Shown here in pieces: positions 9,620 to 18,777 of a stretch of DNA of 64,000 bases. This DNA comes from Asanoa sp. WMMD1127 (GTDB taxonomy: Bacteria > Actinomycetota > Actinomycetes > Mycobacteriales > Micromonosporaceae). The position numbers were made by a program, and so were the translations under genes. Location: assembly GCF_029626225.1 (NCBI RefSeq), contig NZ_JARUBP010000001.1, positions 62,001-126,000 of the forward strand, in the 5' to 3' direction. The notes under the pieces are model-generated. The model was given only the letters and a program-made list of their open reading frames with translations. It made no database searches and had not been told where the DNA came from. Each line of letters opens with the position of its first letter. The stretch's first letter is position 1.

Positions 9620-10072
9620 TTAGTTGAGGTTCGGGTGGTCCGGAGCGGCGAAGCGGGCGACGAAGCGCTTCTGCCAGGGCGTCTCGACCGCGCGACGGTC
9701 GTAGTGCTCCCGGACGTAGGCAACCGCCTCCCGAGGCGCGACGCCGTCGATGATCGCGAGACAGGCCAGCGCGGTCCCGGTCCGGCCGCGACCGCCGCGG
9801 CAGGCGAGCTCGACCCGATCGCTGGCCGCGCGCTCCCACGCCTCGTGCAACGCATGGGCGGCGTCGGCCGGATCGGACGGCAACCAAAGATCGGGCCAGC
9901 GCACCCAACGACTCTCCCAGGCGACGGAAGAAGCCGGCTTCCCGAGCAGATAGATCCCGAACGTCGGCGGCGGCCCCATCGGATAGGCCCGCAACAGACC
10001 CCGCCCGCGGATCAGCCGACCCGACGGCAGCCGCAGCACGCCGGGGCCCGCGGGATCCCACGAGTCGATCAT
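9620..10072 (-). CDS. Protein-tyrosine-phosphatase-like protein
   Basis: A 150-residue cytoplasmic protein. It has the Cys-based phosphatase signature ELACRGGRGRTGTALACLA (C-x5-R with the following Thr) at about residues 95-113. The N-terminal WDPAGPGVLRLPSGRLIRGR and C-terminal VETPWQKRFV are typical of a small actinobacterial family of dual-specificity-like phosphatases. The ATG at 10070-10072 is chosen because it is preceded by GGTGGG and because upstream in-frame sequence shows no conservation signal. Substrate unknown. It stands alone, with 191 bp to the aminotransferase gene (nothing recognised there). Confidence 0.8.
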   Translation of the reverse strand: MIDSWDPAGPGVLRLPSGRLIRGRGLLRAYPMGPPPTFGIYLLGKPASSVAWESRWVRWPDLWLPSDPADAAHALHEAWERAASDRVELACRGGRGRTGTALACLAIIDGVAPREAVAYVREHYDRRAVETPWQKRFVARFAAPDHPNLN

Positions 10073-10361
10073 GAGCCCACCATAATGGCCACCCAAGAAG
10101 CCAAAGCCAATTCGGCCGTTTTGCGCCGCCACCTCAGGCACCCACTCAAGCATGCCGAGGCGCGGCGGCCATCGCGCGCCACCCGGTCCGCGCTCAAACC
10201 CGTCGCACGACGCAGGCGCGGAAGCGGCTCGCGCCGCCTCCATTGGTGGCCCGGCCCCCGCCGACGCGCGGAGGCCGCGAAAGCCACCTATCCCTCGCCG
10301 TAGCGCACGCCTAGCCGCCGAGGCGCGTGAGGCCCCGCTGCGCGGCAACCCCCGCCGCCGC

Positions 10362-11726
10362 TCAGGAGCGGCGGGCGGAAGTGCGGAGGAAGGCCCAGTT
10401 GATCGCCCACAGGGCCACGCCGCCCAGGAGGAGCCAGAGGGCCAGCACGTAGATCGACGCTTCGCGGACCATGGGGAGCAGGAAGATCAGCGAGACCACG
10501 GCGCCCAGGACCAGGACGGCGGTGGGGGCGCGGAAGTGGGGGTGGTCGACCGGGTCGCGGCGCAGCCAGAGGGCGGACAGGTTGACCAGGAGGAAGACCG
10601 CTGTCAGGAGCAGGACCGTCGTGTCCGAGAGGTCGCCCAGGTCGTCGACGAAGAAGAGCAGGATGATCGAGATCGCGGTGGTGAAGGCGATCGCGACCCA
10701 CGGCGTGCGGCGCGGGCTGAGGCTTCCGAAGACACCGGGGAGTACGTCGCGCCGGGCCATCCCGTACAGCAGGCGTGAGGCCATGAGCATGTTGATCAGC
10801 ATGGTGTTGCTGACCGCGATGATCGAGACGGCGGAGAAGATCTCGCCGACCGGCAGGTCGGGGGTGCCCAGCCGGACCACCTCGAGCAGCGGGGCGCTCG
10901 ACTCGGTGAGCACGTCGAGCGGCACGGTCATCGCCGCCGTGAACGCGACCAGCAGGTAGACCACCGCGGCCAGGACCAGGCCCGTGATCATCGCGGGCGG
11001 GAACGCGCGGCTCGGCTCGTCGGTCTCCTCGGCCAGGTTGACCGAGTCCTCGAAGCCCAGGAACGCGTAGAACGCCGTCGCCGCTCCGGAGAGGACGCCG
11101 GTGACGACGCCGAAGCCCGTACCCGAGAAGGTGAATGCCTGTCCCGGGTCGCCGTCGCCGCCGCCGAGCACGACGATGCCGACGCCGATGATGAACAGCA
11201 GGCCGGCGAGCTCGATGCAGGTGATCACGACGTTGATCCGGACCGATTCGGCGACGCCCCACAGGTTGACCGCGGCGACCAGCAGGATGGCGACGATTCC
11301 GATGAGGACCATCGGTGGGTTCTCGACGCCGAACAGACCCGTGAAGTAGTCGCCGCCGATCCGGCTCGCCGCGAACGTGGCCGAGGTGACGCCGGACGCC
11401 ATGATCGCGAAGGTGACCAGGAAGCTGAGGAACTTGATCCGGAACGCCCGGTCGCAATAGAGCGCGCCGCCGGCGGCCTGGGGATATTTCGTGACCAGTT
11501 CCATGTACGCGAACGCGGTCAGGAACGCCAGCGCGAACGCCACCAGGAACGAGGCCCAGATCGCCCCACCGACATCGCCGCCGACCTCGCCGGTCAGCGA
11601 GTAGATGCCCGCGCCGAGGATGTCGCCGATGATGAAGAACGTCAGCATCGGCCGCGAGATCACCCGGCGGAGGCCGTCTTCGCCGGAGGGCCGGGCCGGG
11701 TCTGCGGTGCTCGTGTCGGTGGTCAT
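10362..11726 (-). CDS. APC-family amino-acid permease
   Basis: A 454-residue integral membrane protein with about twelve hydrophobic segments, beginning with the unwound-helix motif GDILGAGIYSLTGEVGG that binds the amino-acid carboxylate in APC transporters. Other family blocks are PQAAGGALYCDRAF and FYAFLGFEDSVNLAEETDEPSRAFP (the usual GFE...AEE-P motif between helices 6 and 7). It likely imports or exchanges an amino acid or amine; substrate not readable. Start set at ATG 11726 (MTTDTSTAD). The 289 bp between its stop and the phosphatase gene (10073-10361) hold nothing I recognise. Confidence 0.88.
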   Translation of the reverse strand: MTTDTSTADPARPSGEDGLRRVISRPMLTFFIIGDILGAGIYSLTGEVGGDVGGAIWASFLVAFALAFLTAFAYMELVTKYPQAAGGALYCDRAFRIKFLSFLVTFAIMASGVTSATFAASRIGGDYFTGLFGVENPPMVLIGIVAILLVAAVNLWGVAESVRINVVITCIELAGLLFIIGVGIVVLGGGDGDPGQAFTFSGTGFGVVTGVLSGAATAFYAFLGFEDSVNLAEETDEPSRAFPPAMITGLVLAAVVYLLVAFTAAMTVPLDVLTESSAPLLEVVRLGTPDLPVGEIFSAVSIIAVSNTMLINMLMASRLLYGMARRDVLPGVFGSLSPRRTPWVAIAFTTAISIILLFFVDDLGDLSDTTVLLLTAVFLLVNLSALWLRRDPVDHPHFRAPTAVLVLGAVVSLIFLLPMVREASIYVLALWLLLGGVALWAINWAFLRTSARRS

Positions 11727-11763
11727 GCGGGCCGCCATACCCAATTGATGGCTGTGGCATGCC

Positions 11764-12333
11764 TCACAACGCGGCTAGGGCACGCACATAGTTGACCTGC
11801 TGGTGCACGTACTGCACGGCCTGCTGGTCCGTGACCGGAATCCGGGCGACGTATTGATGACGGCCATTGACCACCGTGACCTGCACCGTTCCGTTGTAGA
11901 TGGTCTCCTTGACCAGCAGGAACAGCAGGCTGAACACGGTCAGCAGGCAGAAACCGAAGATCGCCGCGAGCAGCGCCCAGGTCGGCGTCTTCTGCGTGGT
12001 CTGCCAGAAGTCGTTGACCTGCCAGGTGGAGCCGGCCAGCGGGAAACTGCCCGCCGGCGTGTGGACCACGGTGGACGTCACGCCGATGTCGCCGATCTGC
12101 GCGACGACCGGACCGTCACCGGACGGCGGCGCCGCCGGGCTGCTCGGGCCGACCGGCGGGGCGCTGGTCGGGTAAGGCTGGGGCGTCTGGCCGCCGAGCC
12201 CGTGCGGGTCCGAGGTCGGGTCGGGCAGCGGCGCGACCGGGCCCATCGCGGGCGTCGACCATGGATCGGTGGCCGGCGGGAACTGCCCGGGCTCCCCCGC
12301 TCCGGGAAGCGGCAGGGTCGGCTCTGTGCCCAT
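11764..12333 (-). CDS. Pro-rich single-helix membrane protein, unknown function
   Basis: A 189-residue protein. The N-terminal ~75 residues are Pro/Gly-rich and probably disordered; then comes a short beta-like stretch (VVAQIGDIGVTSTVVHTPAG), one strong membrane helix (LLAAIFGFCLLTVFSLLFLLV, ~130-150) and a C-terminal domain of ~45 residues (VQVTVVNGRHQYVARIPV). The order suggests a cytoplasmic Pro-rich tail and a small external domain or the reverse. I do not recognise the family. It reads toward the permease with 37 bp between them and could share its transcript. Confidence 0.65.
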   Translation of the reverse strand: MGTEPTLPLPGAGEPGQFPPATDPWSTPAMGPVAPLPDPTSDPHGLGGQTPQPYPTSAPPVGPSSPAAPPSGDGPVVAQIGDIGVTSTVVHTPAGSFPLAGSTWQVNDFWQTTQKTPTWALLAAIFGFCLLTVFSLLFLLVKETIYNGTVQVTVVNGRHQYVARIPVTDQQAVQYVHQQVNYVRALAAL

Positions 12334-12566
12334 CACGCACCCCCAGTCGTGGCGGTTCCTCCCGGCACCCTACTGCCCACCGCCCACAACCACAGGACAC
12401 GACATCAGCCGGCCGGCAAGTCCCGGCCGAACGGCGAACCAGCGACGCCTGCGCCCACCACGACGCGGCGTCTGAACCCGGCGCGTCGCCCGCCCACGGC
12501 CTGGCCCGGCCAAGGCGCTTCACCGGCCCGCGGCGCGTCGCCGCGCCGGCTCACGGCGTGGCTCGC

Positions 12567-13397
12567 CTAAGGCGCGGCGCCACCCTGCGGCACCGCGTCC
12601 GCCTGCGGCGTGTCGTCCGCGCGCGGCGTGTCGTCGGGCTTGCGCGGCCCGCGGGCCTCGCGCCGCGCGGCCCAGCCGAACGCGACCAGCGTCATCGCCG
12701 CGAACAGCCACCACTGCACGGAGTAGCCAAGGTTCAACCAGTCGTTCTCGTAGTCAGGCGGAATCGCGGCGAAGCCCGCATCGGCCGCCGGCACCTGGGT
12801 GTCGAGCTGGACGAACGCGCCGCGCACCGGATAGGGCAGCTCGGCGGCGAGCTTCGGCACGGAGATCCGCCGCGTCTCGAGCTTGCCCTCGGCGCGGTCG
12901 ACCGCGGTGCCGCGGCTCTCTGACAGCTTGACCGCGCCGGTGACCGTGACCTGCCCGGACGGGATCGGCGGCACGACCGGCTGGGTGTAGGCCCCGCCGC
13001 CCGGCGGCTGCGGCACCCAACCGAGGTCGACGAGGACCGCCGACCCGTCGGGTAGTCGGAGCGGCGTCACGATCTCGAAGCCGACCTTGTTGTCGACGGT
13101 GCGGCCGCGTACCAGCACGATGTTGGCCTGGTCGTAGCGACCGCTCACCGTCACCCGCGTCCACTCGGTCGTGGCGCCCGGACCGGGACCCGGCGTGCCC
13201 GTGCTGCCACCCGGCGCCACCACGGTGTCGAGCGGCACCGGCGTCGCGGTGCCCGTCACGTCGATCCGGTGGTTGACGTCTTTGCGCAGCTCGTAGCGCC
13301 CGTGCTGCCAGTTGCCGAGCAGCACCATCACCGCGGCGGCGACCAGCGCGAGCGCCAGGTAGCCCAGCCAGCGGGGGGTCAGCAGGAACCGGTACAC
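12567..13397 (-). CDS. SURF1-family cytochrome oxidase assembly protein
   Basis: A 276-residue membrane protein of the SURF1 family, which helps insert heme a into cytochrome c oxidase. N-terminal helix (WLGYLALALVAAAVMVLLGNWQ) with the characteristic LGNWQxxR pattern, a central periplasmic domain (VLVRGRTVDNKVGFEIVTPL, VLVDLGWVP), and a second helix near the C-terminus (NLGYSVQWWLFAAMTLVAFGW) with the conserved NxxYAxQWW-like motif. The last ~30 residues are a charged tail with repeated ADDTPQAD. The 233 bp downstream (12334-12566) are GC-rich with short internal repetition and no gene. Confidence 0.88.
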   Translation of the reverse strand: MYRFLLTPRWLGYLALALVAAAVMVLLGNWQHGRYELRKDVNHRIDVTGTATPVPLDTVVAPGGSTGTPGPGPGATTEWTRVTVSGRYDQANIVLVRGRTVDNKVGFEIVTPLRLPDGSAVLVDLGWVPQPPGGGAYTQPVVPPIPSGQVTVTGAVKLSESRGTAVDRAEGKLETRRISVPKLAAELPYPVRGAFVQLDTQVPAADAGFAAIPPDYENDWLNLGYSVQWWLFAAMTLVAFGWAARREARGPRKPDDTPRADDTPQADAVPQGGAAP

Positions 13398-13539
13398 GCC
13401 AAGAGGCTACTGCGGGGGTACGACGGGTTTCCTGGCGGTCACCGGACGTACCCGATTCGTCGATGTGTCGTGCGCCTGATGTTGTCGGACCCATTAGGTA
13501 TCGTCGGACGGCTCACCTTTTTCCGCCGAGGAGTCGCCG

Positions 13540-15993
13540 ATGTCCGCCGTGCCCCGGGTGGTGGTCAGCGCGCCGTCGTCCGGCCATGGCAAGACCGCGT
13601 TGGCGGTCGGCCTGCTGGCGGCGTTCGCGGGCCGCGGCCTGTCCGCGGTCGGCTTCAAGGTCGGGCCGGACCACACCGACGCGGCCTACCTCGGCGCCGC
13701 CGCCGGCAGCCCAGGCCGCAACCTCGACCCCAGGCTGGTCGGCGCCCACCGCGTGGCGCCGCTGTTCGCCCACGCCGCGCAGGGCCACGACATCGCCGTC
13801 GTCGAGGGCACGATGGGCCTGTTCGACAGCCTCGCCGGCCGGGTCGAGACCGACTCCACCGCCGGGGTCGCCGCCGCCCTGCGCGCCCCCGTGATCATGG
13901 TGGTCGACGTCGGCGCGATGGGCCAGTCGGTGGCGGCGCTGATGCACGGCTACCGGGCCTACGACGAGCTGACCTGGCTCGGCGGCGTGATCCTCAACCG
14001 GGTCGCCTCCGACCGCCACGAGCAGCTGCTGCGCGAGGCGCTCGACGACATCGGCGTCCCCGTCTACGGTGCCCTCCGCCGCCGCGACCTGCCGTCGACG
14101 CTGCCACCGCGGCACGAGGGCGTGGTGCCCGTCCTGCATCGCGAGGTCGAGGCGCTGCGCGGCATCCGCCGGCTCGGCGAGTCGATAGCGGCCACCGTCG
14201 ACCTCGACGGCCTGCTGGCGCTCGCGCACTCCGCGCCCAACCTCCCCGCGACGCCCTGGTCACCGGCCGGCGAGCTGGCCATGGCGCCCGAGGACACGGC
14301 CGCCGTCCACCTCGGCCGCCGCCCGGTCGTCGCGCTGGCGGGCGGTCCAGGCCTGTCCTTCGCGTACGCCGAGACCCGTGAGCTCCTCGAAGCCGCCGGC
14401 GCCACGGTCGTGGCGGTCGACCCGCTCCGCGACGAGTTGCTGCCCGAGGGCACCGACGCGCTGGTCGTCGGTGGCGCGCTCCCTGAGGCGTACGCCGAGG
14501 AGCTGTCCGCCAACCGCCGGCTCTGCGCCGACGTGGCCGACCTGGCCCGCTCCGGCCGCCCGGTGATCGCCGAAGGCGCGGGCCTGTTGTGGCTGGCGCA
14601 GGCGTTCGACGGCCGGCCGATGTGCGGGGTGCTCGAGACGACCGGCACGACGGGCGATCAGATGATCGTCGGCTACCGCGACGCGACCGCCCGCGCGACC
14701 ACCGCCGTGGCCGAGGTCGGCGCGCGGGTGGTCGGCTACAAGCAGCACCGCGGCGTGGTCAGCCCGCGCGCGGGGCAGACACCGGCGTGGACCTGGAACG
14801 GCGGCACGCCGGAAGGGTTCGTCTGGCGGCGGGTGCACGCGTCGCAGCTCAGCCTGCACTGGGCCGGTTTCCCCGAGATCGCGCGCCGGCTGGTGCTGGC
14901 TTCGCGGCCGGGCGAGGGTCCGGGCGCGGCGCCGGGCGGCGGTTCGTGGGCACAGGCGACCGGGGCTGTTCCGGTTGTCGGTGGGGCGCTGGACTACGGC
15001 ACGGCCGAGGCGCCGGAGGATGCGCGCCGCTCGCCGACGTCGGGTGGTGGTGGGCTGCGGCTCGTGCCCGGGGGCGGCGAAGGGGCGGCGTCGACTTCGT
15101 CCGGCGGCGAGCCGCCGCGGCTCCAGGCAGCGCCGGGTGGCGGCGCGGCGGGCTCCGCGGACCGTGACCGGCCCGCCCCGGAGCGGGGCGGCGGCGCCGC
15201 GGGGTCTGCGGACCGCGACCGGGTCGTCCCAGGGTCGGATGGTCGTGCCTCGAGCTCGGCGGACCGGGACTGGGCGGGGCCGCGTGGCGGAGCGGCCAGC
15301 TCTGCCGATCGCGACCGGGTCGTGCCCGGGCCGGGCGTCGGCGGCGCGGACGCCCCGGACCGAGACCGGGTGGTCCCCCGGCCGCCGCGACTGCGCGTCG
15401 TGCCGCCGTTGGCGAGTGACGACGACCCGACCGACGGCCGCGGGTTCGCGGCGCTGGCCGGTGACGACGGCGAGCAGCGCACCGACGGGTTCGGTTTCGC
15501 CGCGGTCCCTGGCGCGCGGGCCGGGGCCGCCATGGGCGACGGCTACGCATATGTGATGCCTCCGCCCGACGACGCGCCGCCGCAGCCGCCGGCGGCGCCG
15601 GATGCCCGGGCGACCGCGGAGTTCGGGTTCCCGCTGGGCCGCGGCGAGCAGCCCGCGGCGGGCAGCGGCTTCGGCCGTGCGCGTCCGCCGGGCCAGGCGT
15701 CGGCCATTCCGGCCGACCGGCCGGCCGGAAACGCACCGGCGTTCCGGGCGCAAGCGGGCGGCGTCGGCATGTCGCCGGGCCACGGCTCGGCCGTTCCGTT
15801 CCTTCCGCCGCCCGCGGGCGGGCAGCCCGTACCCGCTCAGGGTGGCGAGCCGTTGTCGGGACGGACGGTGGCCGACGGGTCGCTGGCGGGCGGCACGGCC
15901 GAGGTGCCGGTCCTGCCGGTGCGGGCGCCGCAGCCGCCGCGCGGGCCGGGCAGCGGCGGACGAATGGTGGAAGACGACGGGGGGATCGCGTGA
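13540..15993 (+). CDS. cobB: Cobyrinate/hydrogenobyrinate a,c-diamide synthase with long low-complexity C-terminal tail
   Basis: Residues 1-~455 are CobB, which uses ATP to amidate side chains a and c of the corrin ring. The P-loop-like SAPSSGHGKTALAVGL opens the protein, then FKVGPDHTDAAYL and VVEGTMGLFDS. The glutamine-amidotransferase half is recognisable (GALPEAYAEELSAN, GRPMCGVLE, VHASQLSLHWAG) but the expected nucleophile Cys in AECAGL is Gly346 (codon 14575-14577): the sequence reads AEGAGLLWL. Residues ~456-817 are Gly/Ala/Pro-rich and probably disordered, with five spaced copies of an ADRDR-like motif. Start ATG 13540 follows GAGGAGTCGCCG. It overlaps the acetyltransferase start by 4 bases. 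No B12-riboswitch signature was seen in the 142 bp upstream. Confidence 0.88.
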   Translation: MSAVPRVVVSAPSSGHGKTALAVGLLAAFAGRGLSAVGFKVGPDHTDAAYLGAAAGSPGRNLDPRLVGAHRVAPLFAHAAQGHDIAVVEGTMGLFDSLAGRVETDSTAGVAAALRAPVIMVVDVGAMGQSVAALMHGYRAYDELTWLGGVILNRVASDRHEQLLREALDDIGVPVYGALRRRDLPSTLPPRHEGVVPVLHREVEALRGIRRLGESIAATVDLDGLLALAHSAPNLPATPWSPAGELAMAPEDTAAVHLGRRPVVALAGGPGLSFAYAETRELLEAAGATVVAVDPLRDELLPEGTDALVVGGALPEAYAEELSANRRLCADVADLARSGRPVIAEGAGLLWLAQAFDGRPMCGVLETTGTTGDQMIVGYRDATARATTAVAEVGARVVGYKQHRGVVSPRAGQTPAWTWNGGTPEGFVWRRVHASQLSLHWAGFPEIARRLVLASRPGEGPGAAPGGGSWAQATGAVPVVGGALDYGTAEAPEDARRSPTSGGGGLRLVPGGGEGAASTSSGGEPPRLQAAPGGGAAGSADRDRPAPERGGGAAGSADRDRVVPGSDGRASSSADRDWAGPRGGAASSADRDRVVPGPGVGGADAPDRDRVVPRPPRLRVVPPLASDDDPTDGRGFAALAGDDGEQRTDGFGFAAVPGARAGAAMGDGYAYVMPPPDDAPPQPPAAPDARATAEFGFPLGRGEQPAAGSGFGRARPPGQASAIPADRPAGNAPAFRAQAGGVGMSPGHGSAVPFLPPPAGGQPVPAQGGEPLSGRTVADGSLAGGTAEVPVLPVRAPQPPRGPGSGGRMVEDDGGIA

Positions 15994-16559
15994 GGGGCCA
16001 ACTTCCGCTGCGCACGTTTCCGGTGTTGCAGGTGTCGACGCCGCGATTGCACGTGCGCCAGCTGGTCGACGAGGACGCCAAGCCCGTGGCGGAGATCTTC
16101 GCCGACAAGCAGGCGCAGCGGTGGCTGCCGTTCCCGCGCGACTTCGGCCAGATCGACGGCACGGCGTGGTGCACGGAGATGGCGCAGGAACGACGCGACA
16201 GCGGCGCCGGCGACCACTACGGGATCATCCGGCGGGAGGACGACCGGCTGGTCGGCTGCCTGTGGACCAAGCGCACGGACTGGGGCGCCAAGGTCACCGA
16301 GATCTCGTACGCCGTCTCGGCCGAAGCCCGTGGTTTCGGCGTCGCGCCGGAGGCCGTCGACGCGCTCGCGATCGCGCTGATCCTCGAGCACGGCTTCCAG
16401 CGCATCGAGCTGCGGGTGGCGCCGGGCAACACCGCGTCGCGGCGGGTGGCGGAGAAGGCGGGCTTCACCTACGAGGGCCTGCTGCGCAACGCCGGCTATG
16501 TCCACAGTGGTCGCGTGGACCTCGAGGTCTGGTCGTTCGTCGCCGCCGACCTGCGTTAG
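15990..16559 (+). CDS. GNAT acetyltransferase, RimJ/RimL type
   Basis: A 189-residue acetyl-CoA-dependent N-acetyltransferase. The opening [23 protein letters not shown] and the acetyl-CoA-binding [12 protein letters not shown], then [19 protein letters not shown], are diagnostic of the RimJ/RimL group that acetylates protein N-termini, amino acids or small amines. Starts with GTG overlapping the cobB stop (GTGA, 15990-15993), so it is coupled to cobB although no link to cobalamin is known. Its end overlaps the convergent DNA ligase by 4 bases. Confidence 0.9.
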   Translation: MRGQLPLRTFPVLQVSTPRLHVRQLVDEDAKPVAEIFADKQAQRWLPFPRDFGQIDGTAWCTEMAQERRDSGAGDHYGIIRREDDRLVGCLWTKRTDWGAKVTEISYAVSAEARGFGVAPEAVDALAIALILEHGFQRIELRVAPGNTASRRVAEKAGFTYEGLLRNAGYVHSGRVDLEVWSFVAADLR

Positions 16560-18130
16560 CCCTCCTCGGGCGGCGGCGTGAGCGGCTTCCCGGCGTGGAT
16601 GGCGAGCACCGTGTCGATCGTGTCGGCCTCGTCGGCGGTCTTGTCGTCGCGGTAGCGCAGCACCCGCGCGAACCGCAGCGCCACCCCGCCGGGGTAACGC
16701 GGGCTCGTCTGCACGCCGTCGAACGCGATCTCGACGACCTGCTCGGGCCGCACCCGCACGACCCAGTCGCCCTTGTCGACCGCCAGCTCCTGGAACCGCT
16801 CGGTCTGCCAGCGCAGCAGCTCGTCGGTCAACCCCTTGAAGGTCTTGCCGAGCATGACGAACCCGCCGGTACGCGGGTCGCGCGCCCCCAGGTGCAGGTT
16901 GGACAGCCAGCCGGTGCGCCGGCCGCTCCCCCACTCGACCGCGAGCACCACCAGGTCGAGCGTGTGCCGCGGCTTGACCTTGACCCAGGCCGCCCCGCGC
17001 CGCCCCGCGTCGTAGGCGGCGGTCGCCGACTTCACCACCACACCCTCGTGGCCGGCGTCGAGCGCCTTGGCGTAGAACTCGTGCGCGAGCTCCGGGCTGT
17101 CGACCATGGTGCGCGGCACGCGCAGCGACTCGGGCAACGCCGCTTCGAGCGCGGCCCAACGCTCGACACCGGGCGCGTCGAGCAGGTCGGCGCCGTCGAT
17201 GTGCAGCACGTCGAAGAAGTACGGCGTCAGCGTCACCCCGTCGGTCACCGGCGCCGCCTTGGCCGCGCCCCGCCGGGCCCCGCGGGTCGCCGCCCGGCTG
17301 GCCGTCTCCTGGAACGGCCGCGGCCGCCCCTCGGCGTCGAGCCCGATCGCCTCCCCGTCGAGCACGAGGTCACGGGCGGGCAGCCCGCGCACCGCGGCGA
17401 CCACCTCGGGTAGCCGCGACGTGATCTCGTCGAGGCTCCGCGTGAACACGGCCACCTCGTCGCCGCTGCGGTGCACCTGGATGCGGATCCCGTCGAGCTT
17501 CACGTCGACCGCGGCCGGCACCCCGGTGGCGTCGAGCGCCTCGTCGACACTGGGCGCGCTGGAGGCCAGCATCGGCGCCAACGGCCGCCCGACCTGCAGG
17601 GCGAACTCGGCCAGCGCCCCCACGCCACCTTCGAGCGCGGCGACGGCGACGGTCTTCAGGTCACCGACGAGCAGCAACGCCCGCCGCACGGCCGGCCCCG
17701 GCACGTCGGCGGCCCGCGCGATCGCGTCGGCGAGCAACCCGGCCTGCGCCCCCTGCCGCAACTCGCCACTGAACAACCCGCGCAGCATCCGCTGCTCGTC
17801 GGTGGTGGCCGCGGCGAACAACCCGGCAACCAGGCCCTTGCGCCGCGCCTGCGACCCACTGCCGCTGACGGTCGAGATCTCAGCGATCGCGGCGTCGACG
17901 GCACCCACGGTCAGACTCGGCTGCTCGGCCGGCGCCGGCAGGTCGCGCAGGCTCGCGTAACCGACCCCGGTCTGCCGCTGCCGCAGCTCACCCGCGAGAT
18001 AGGCGGACCCGGCCTCGACCTCACTCGGATCGAGCCCTCTGAGCGCAGCCGCCAAAAGATCAACCTTGGCAAGCCGCTTCGTGGTGGCGGCCACCGCGCT
18101 CGAGGTCGCCGCAAGATCTGCGAACAGCAC
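16556..18130 (-). CDS. ATP-dependent DNA ligase (LigB type)
   Basis: A 524-residue ligase joining DNA nicks via an enzyme-AMP. An N-terminal helical DNA-binding domain (~1-195) is followed by the nucleotidyltransferase domain with the adenylated Lys in [14 protein letters not shown], then [31 protein letters not shown] and [17 protein letters not shown], and an OB-fold end ([14 protein letters not shown]). Length and layout match mycobacterial LigB. The frame stays open upstream through a repeat block, but AGGA at 7-base spacing points to the GTG at 18128-18130 as the start; the alternative GTG at 18136 has its AGGA too close. Confidence 0.9.
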   Translation of the reverse strand: MLFADLAATSSAVAATTKRLAKVDLLAAALRGLDPSEVEAGSAYLAGELRQRQTGVGYASLRDLPAPAEQPSLTVGAVDAAIAEISTVSGSGSQARRKGLVAGLFAAATTDEQRMLRGLFSGELRQGAQAGLLADAIARAADVPGPAVRRALLLVGDLKTVAVAALEGGVGALAEFALQVGRPLAPMLASSAPSVDEALDATGVPAAVDVKLDGIRIQVHRSGDEVAVFTRSLDEITSRLPEVVAAVRGLPARDLVLDGEAIGLDAEGRPRPFQETASRAATRGARRGAAKAAPVTDGVTLTPYFFDVLHIDGADLLDAPGVERWAALEAALPESLRVPRTMVDSPELAHEFYAKALDAGHEGVVVKSATAAYDAGRRGAAWVKVKPRHTLDLVVLAVEWGSGRRTGWLSNLHLGARDPRTGGFVMLGKTFKGLTDELLRWQTERFQELAVDKGDWVVRVRPEQVVEIAFDGVQTSPRYPGGVALRFARVLRYRDDKTADEADTIDTVLAIHAGKPLTPPPEEG

Positions 18131-18185
18131 CTCCACATCCTGACACCCGGGTACGACAACCACGGCCCGGCAAGCCACAACCGCC

Positions 18186-18293
18186 TGCGCCGACCGCGAC
18201 CGACTCGGCCTGCTCCTCCCGTGCGCCGACCGCGACCGACTCGCCCTGCTCCTCCCGTGCGCCGACCGCGACCGACTCGCCCTGCTCCTCCCG
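18186..18293 (+). repeat. 36-bp tandem repeat, 3 copies
   Basis: Three head-to-tail 36-bp units (18186, 18222, 18258), almost identical, each beginning TGCGCCGACCGCGACCG and ending CTGCTCCTCCCG. They lie about 55 bp upstream of the ligase start and run directly into the 24-bp repeat block. Confidence 0.9.
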
Positions 18294-18321
18294 TGCCGCG
18301 TCGGGGACGACCGGCGACGCC

Positions 18322-18718
18322 GTGCGACCGTCGGCCGGCGACGCCGTGCGACCGTGGGCCGGCGACGCCGTGCGACCGTCGGCCGGCGACGCCGTGCGAC
18401 CGTGGGCCGGCGACGCCGTGCGACCGTCGGCCAGCGACGGCCGTGCGAACGTAGGCCAGCGACGGCCGTGCGACCGTCGGCTGGCGTCGCCGTGCGACCG
18501 TCGGCTGGCGTCGCCGTGCGACCGTGGGCCGGCGACGCCGTGCGACCGTCGGCTGGCGTCGCTGTGCGACCGTGGGCCGGCGGCGCTGTGCGACCGACGC
18601 CGTGCGACCGTCGGCCGGCGGCGCTGTGCGACCGTCGGCCGGCGACGCCGTGCGACCGTCGGCCGGCGGCGCTGTGCGACCGTCGGCCGGCGGCGCTGTG
18701 CGACCGTCGGCCGGCGAC
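18322..18718 (+). repeat. 24-bp minisatellite, about 17 units
   Basis: A tandem array of a 24-bp unit starting GTGCGACCGT and ending GGCGACGCC or variants. Unit starts are at 18322, 18346, 18370, 18394, 18418, 18443, 18468, 18492, 18516, 18540, 18564, 18588, 18602, 18626, 18650, 18674 and 18698. Two units are 25 bp and one is cut to 14 bp, which would break any reading frame. Because 24 is divisible by 3 and stops are absent, frames on both strands stay open, but no single frame is preserved. It fills the 647-bp gap between the ligase and VOC genes (18131-18777); I see no gene there. Confidence 0.9.
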
Positions 18719-18777
18719 CGCCCGGCCCAGCGCCGGCGACCGGCGCTGGCGACCGGCGCTGGCGGGCGGTGCGTTGG

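Noticed and set aside
13398-13539. Possible cobalamin riboswitch upstream of cobB
   Set aside because: I looked for a B12-box-like GCCACTG and the surrounding helices and did not find them; nor upstream of cobD or cobT.
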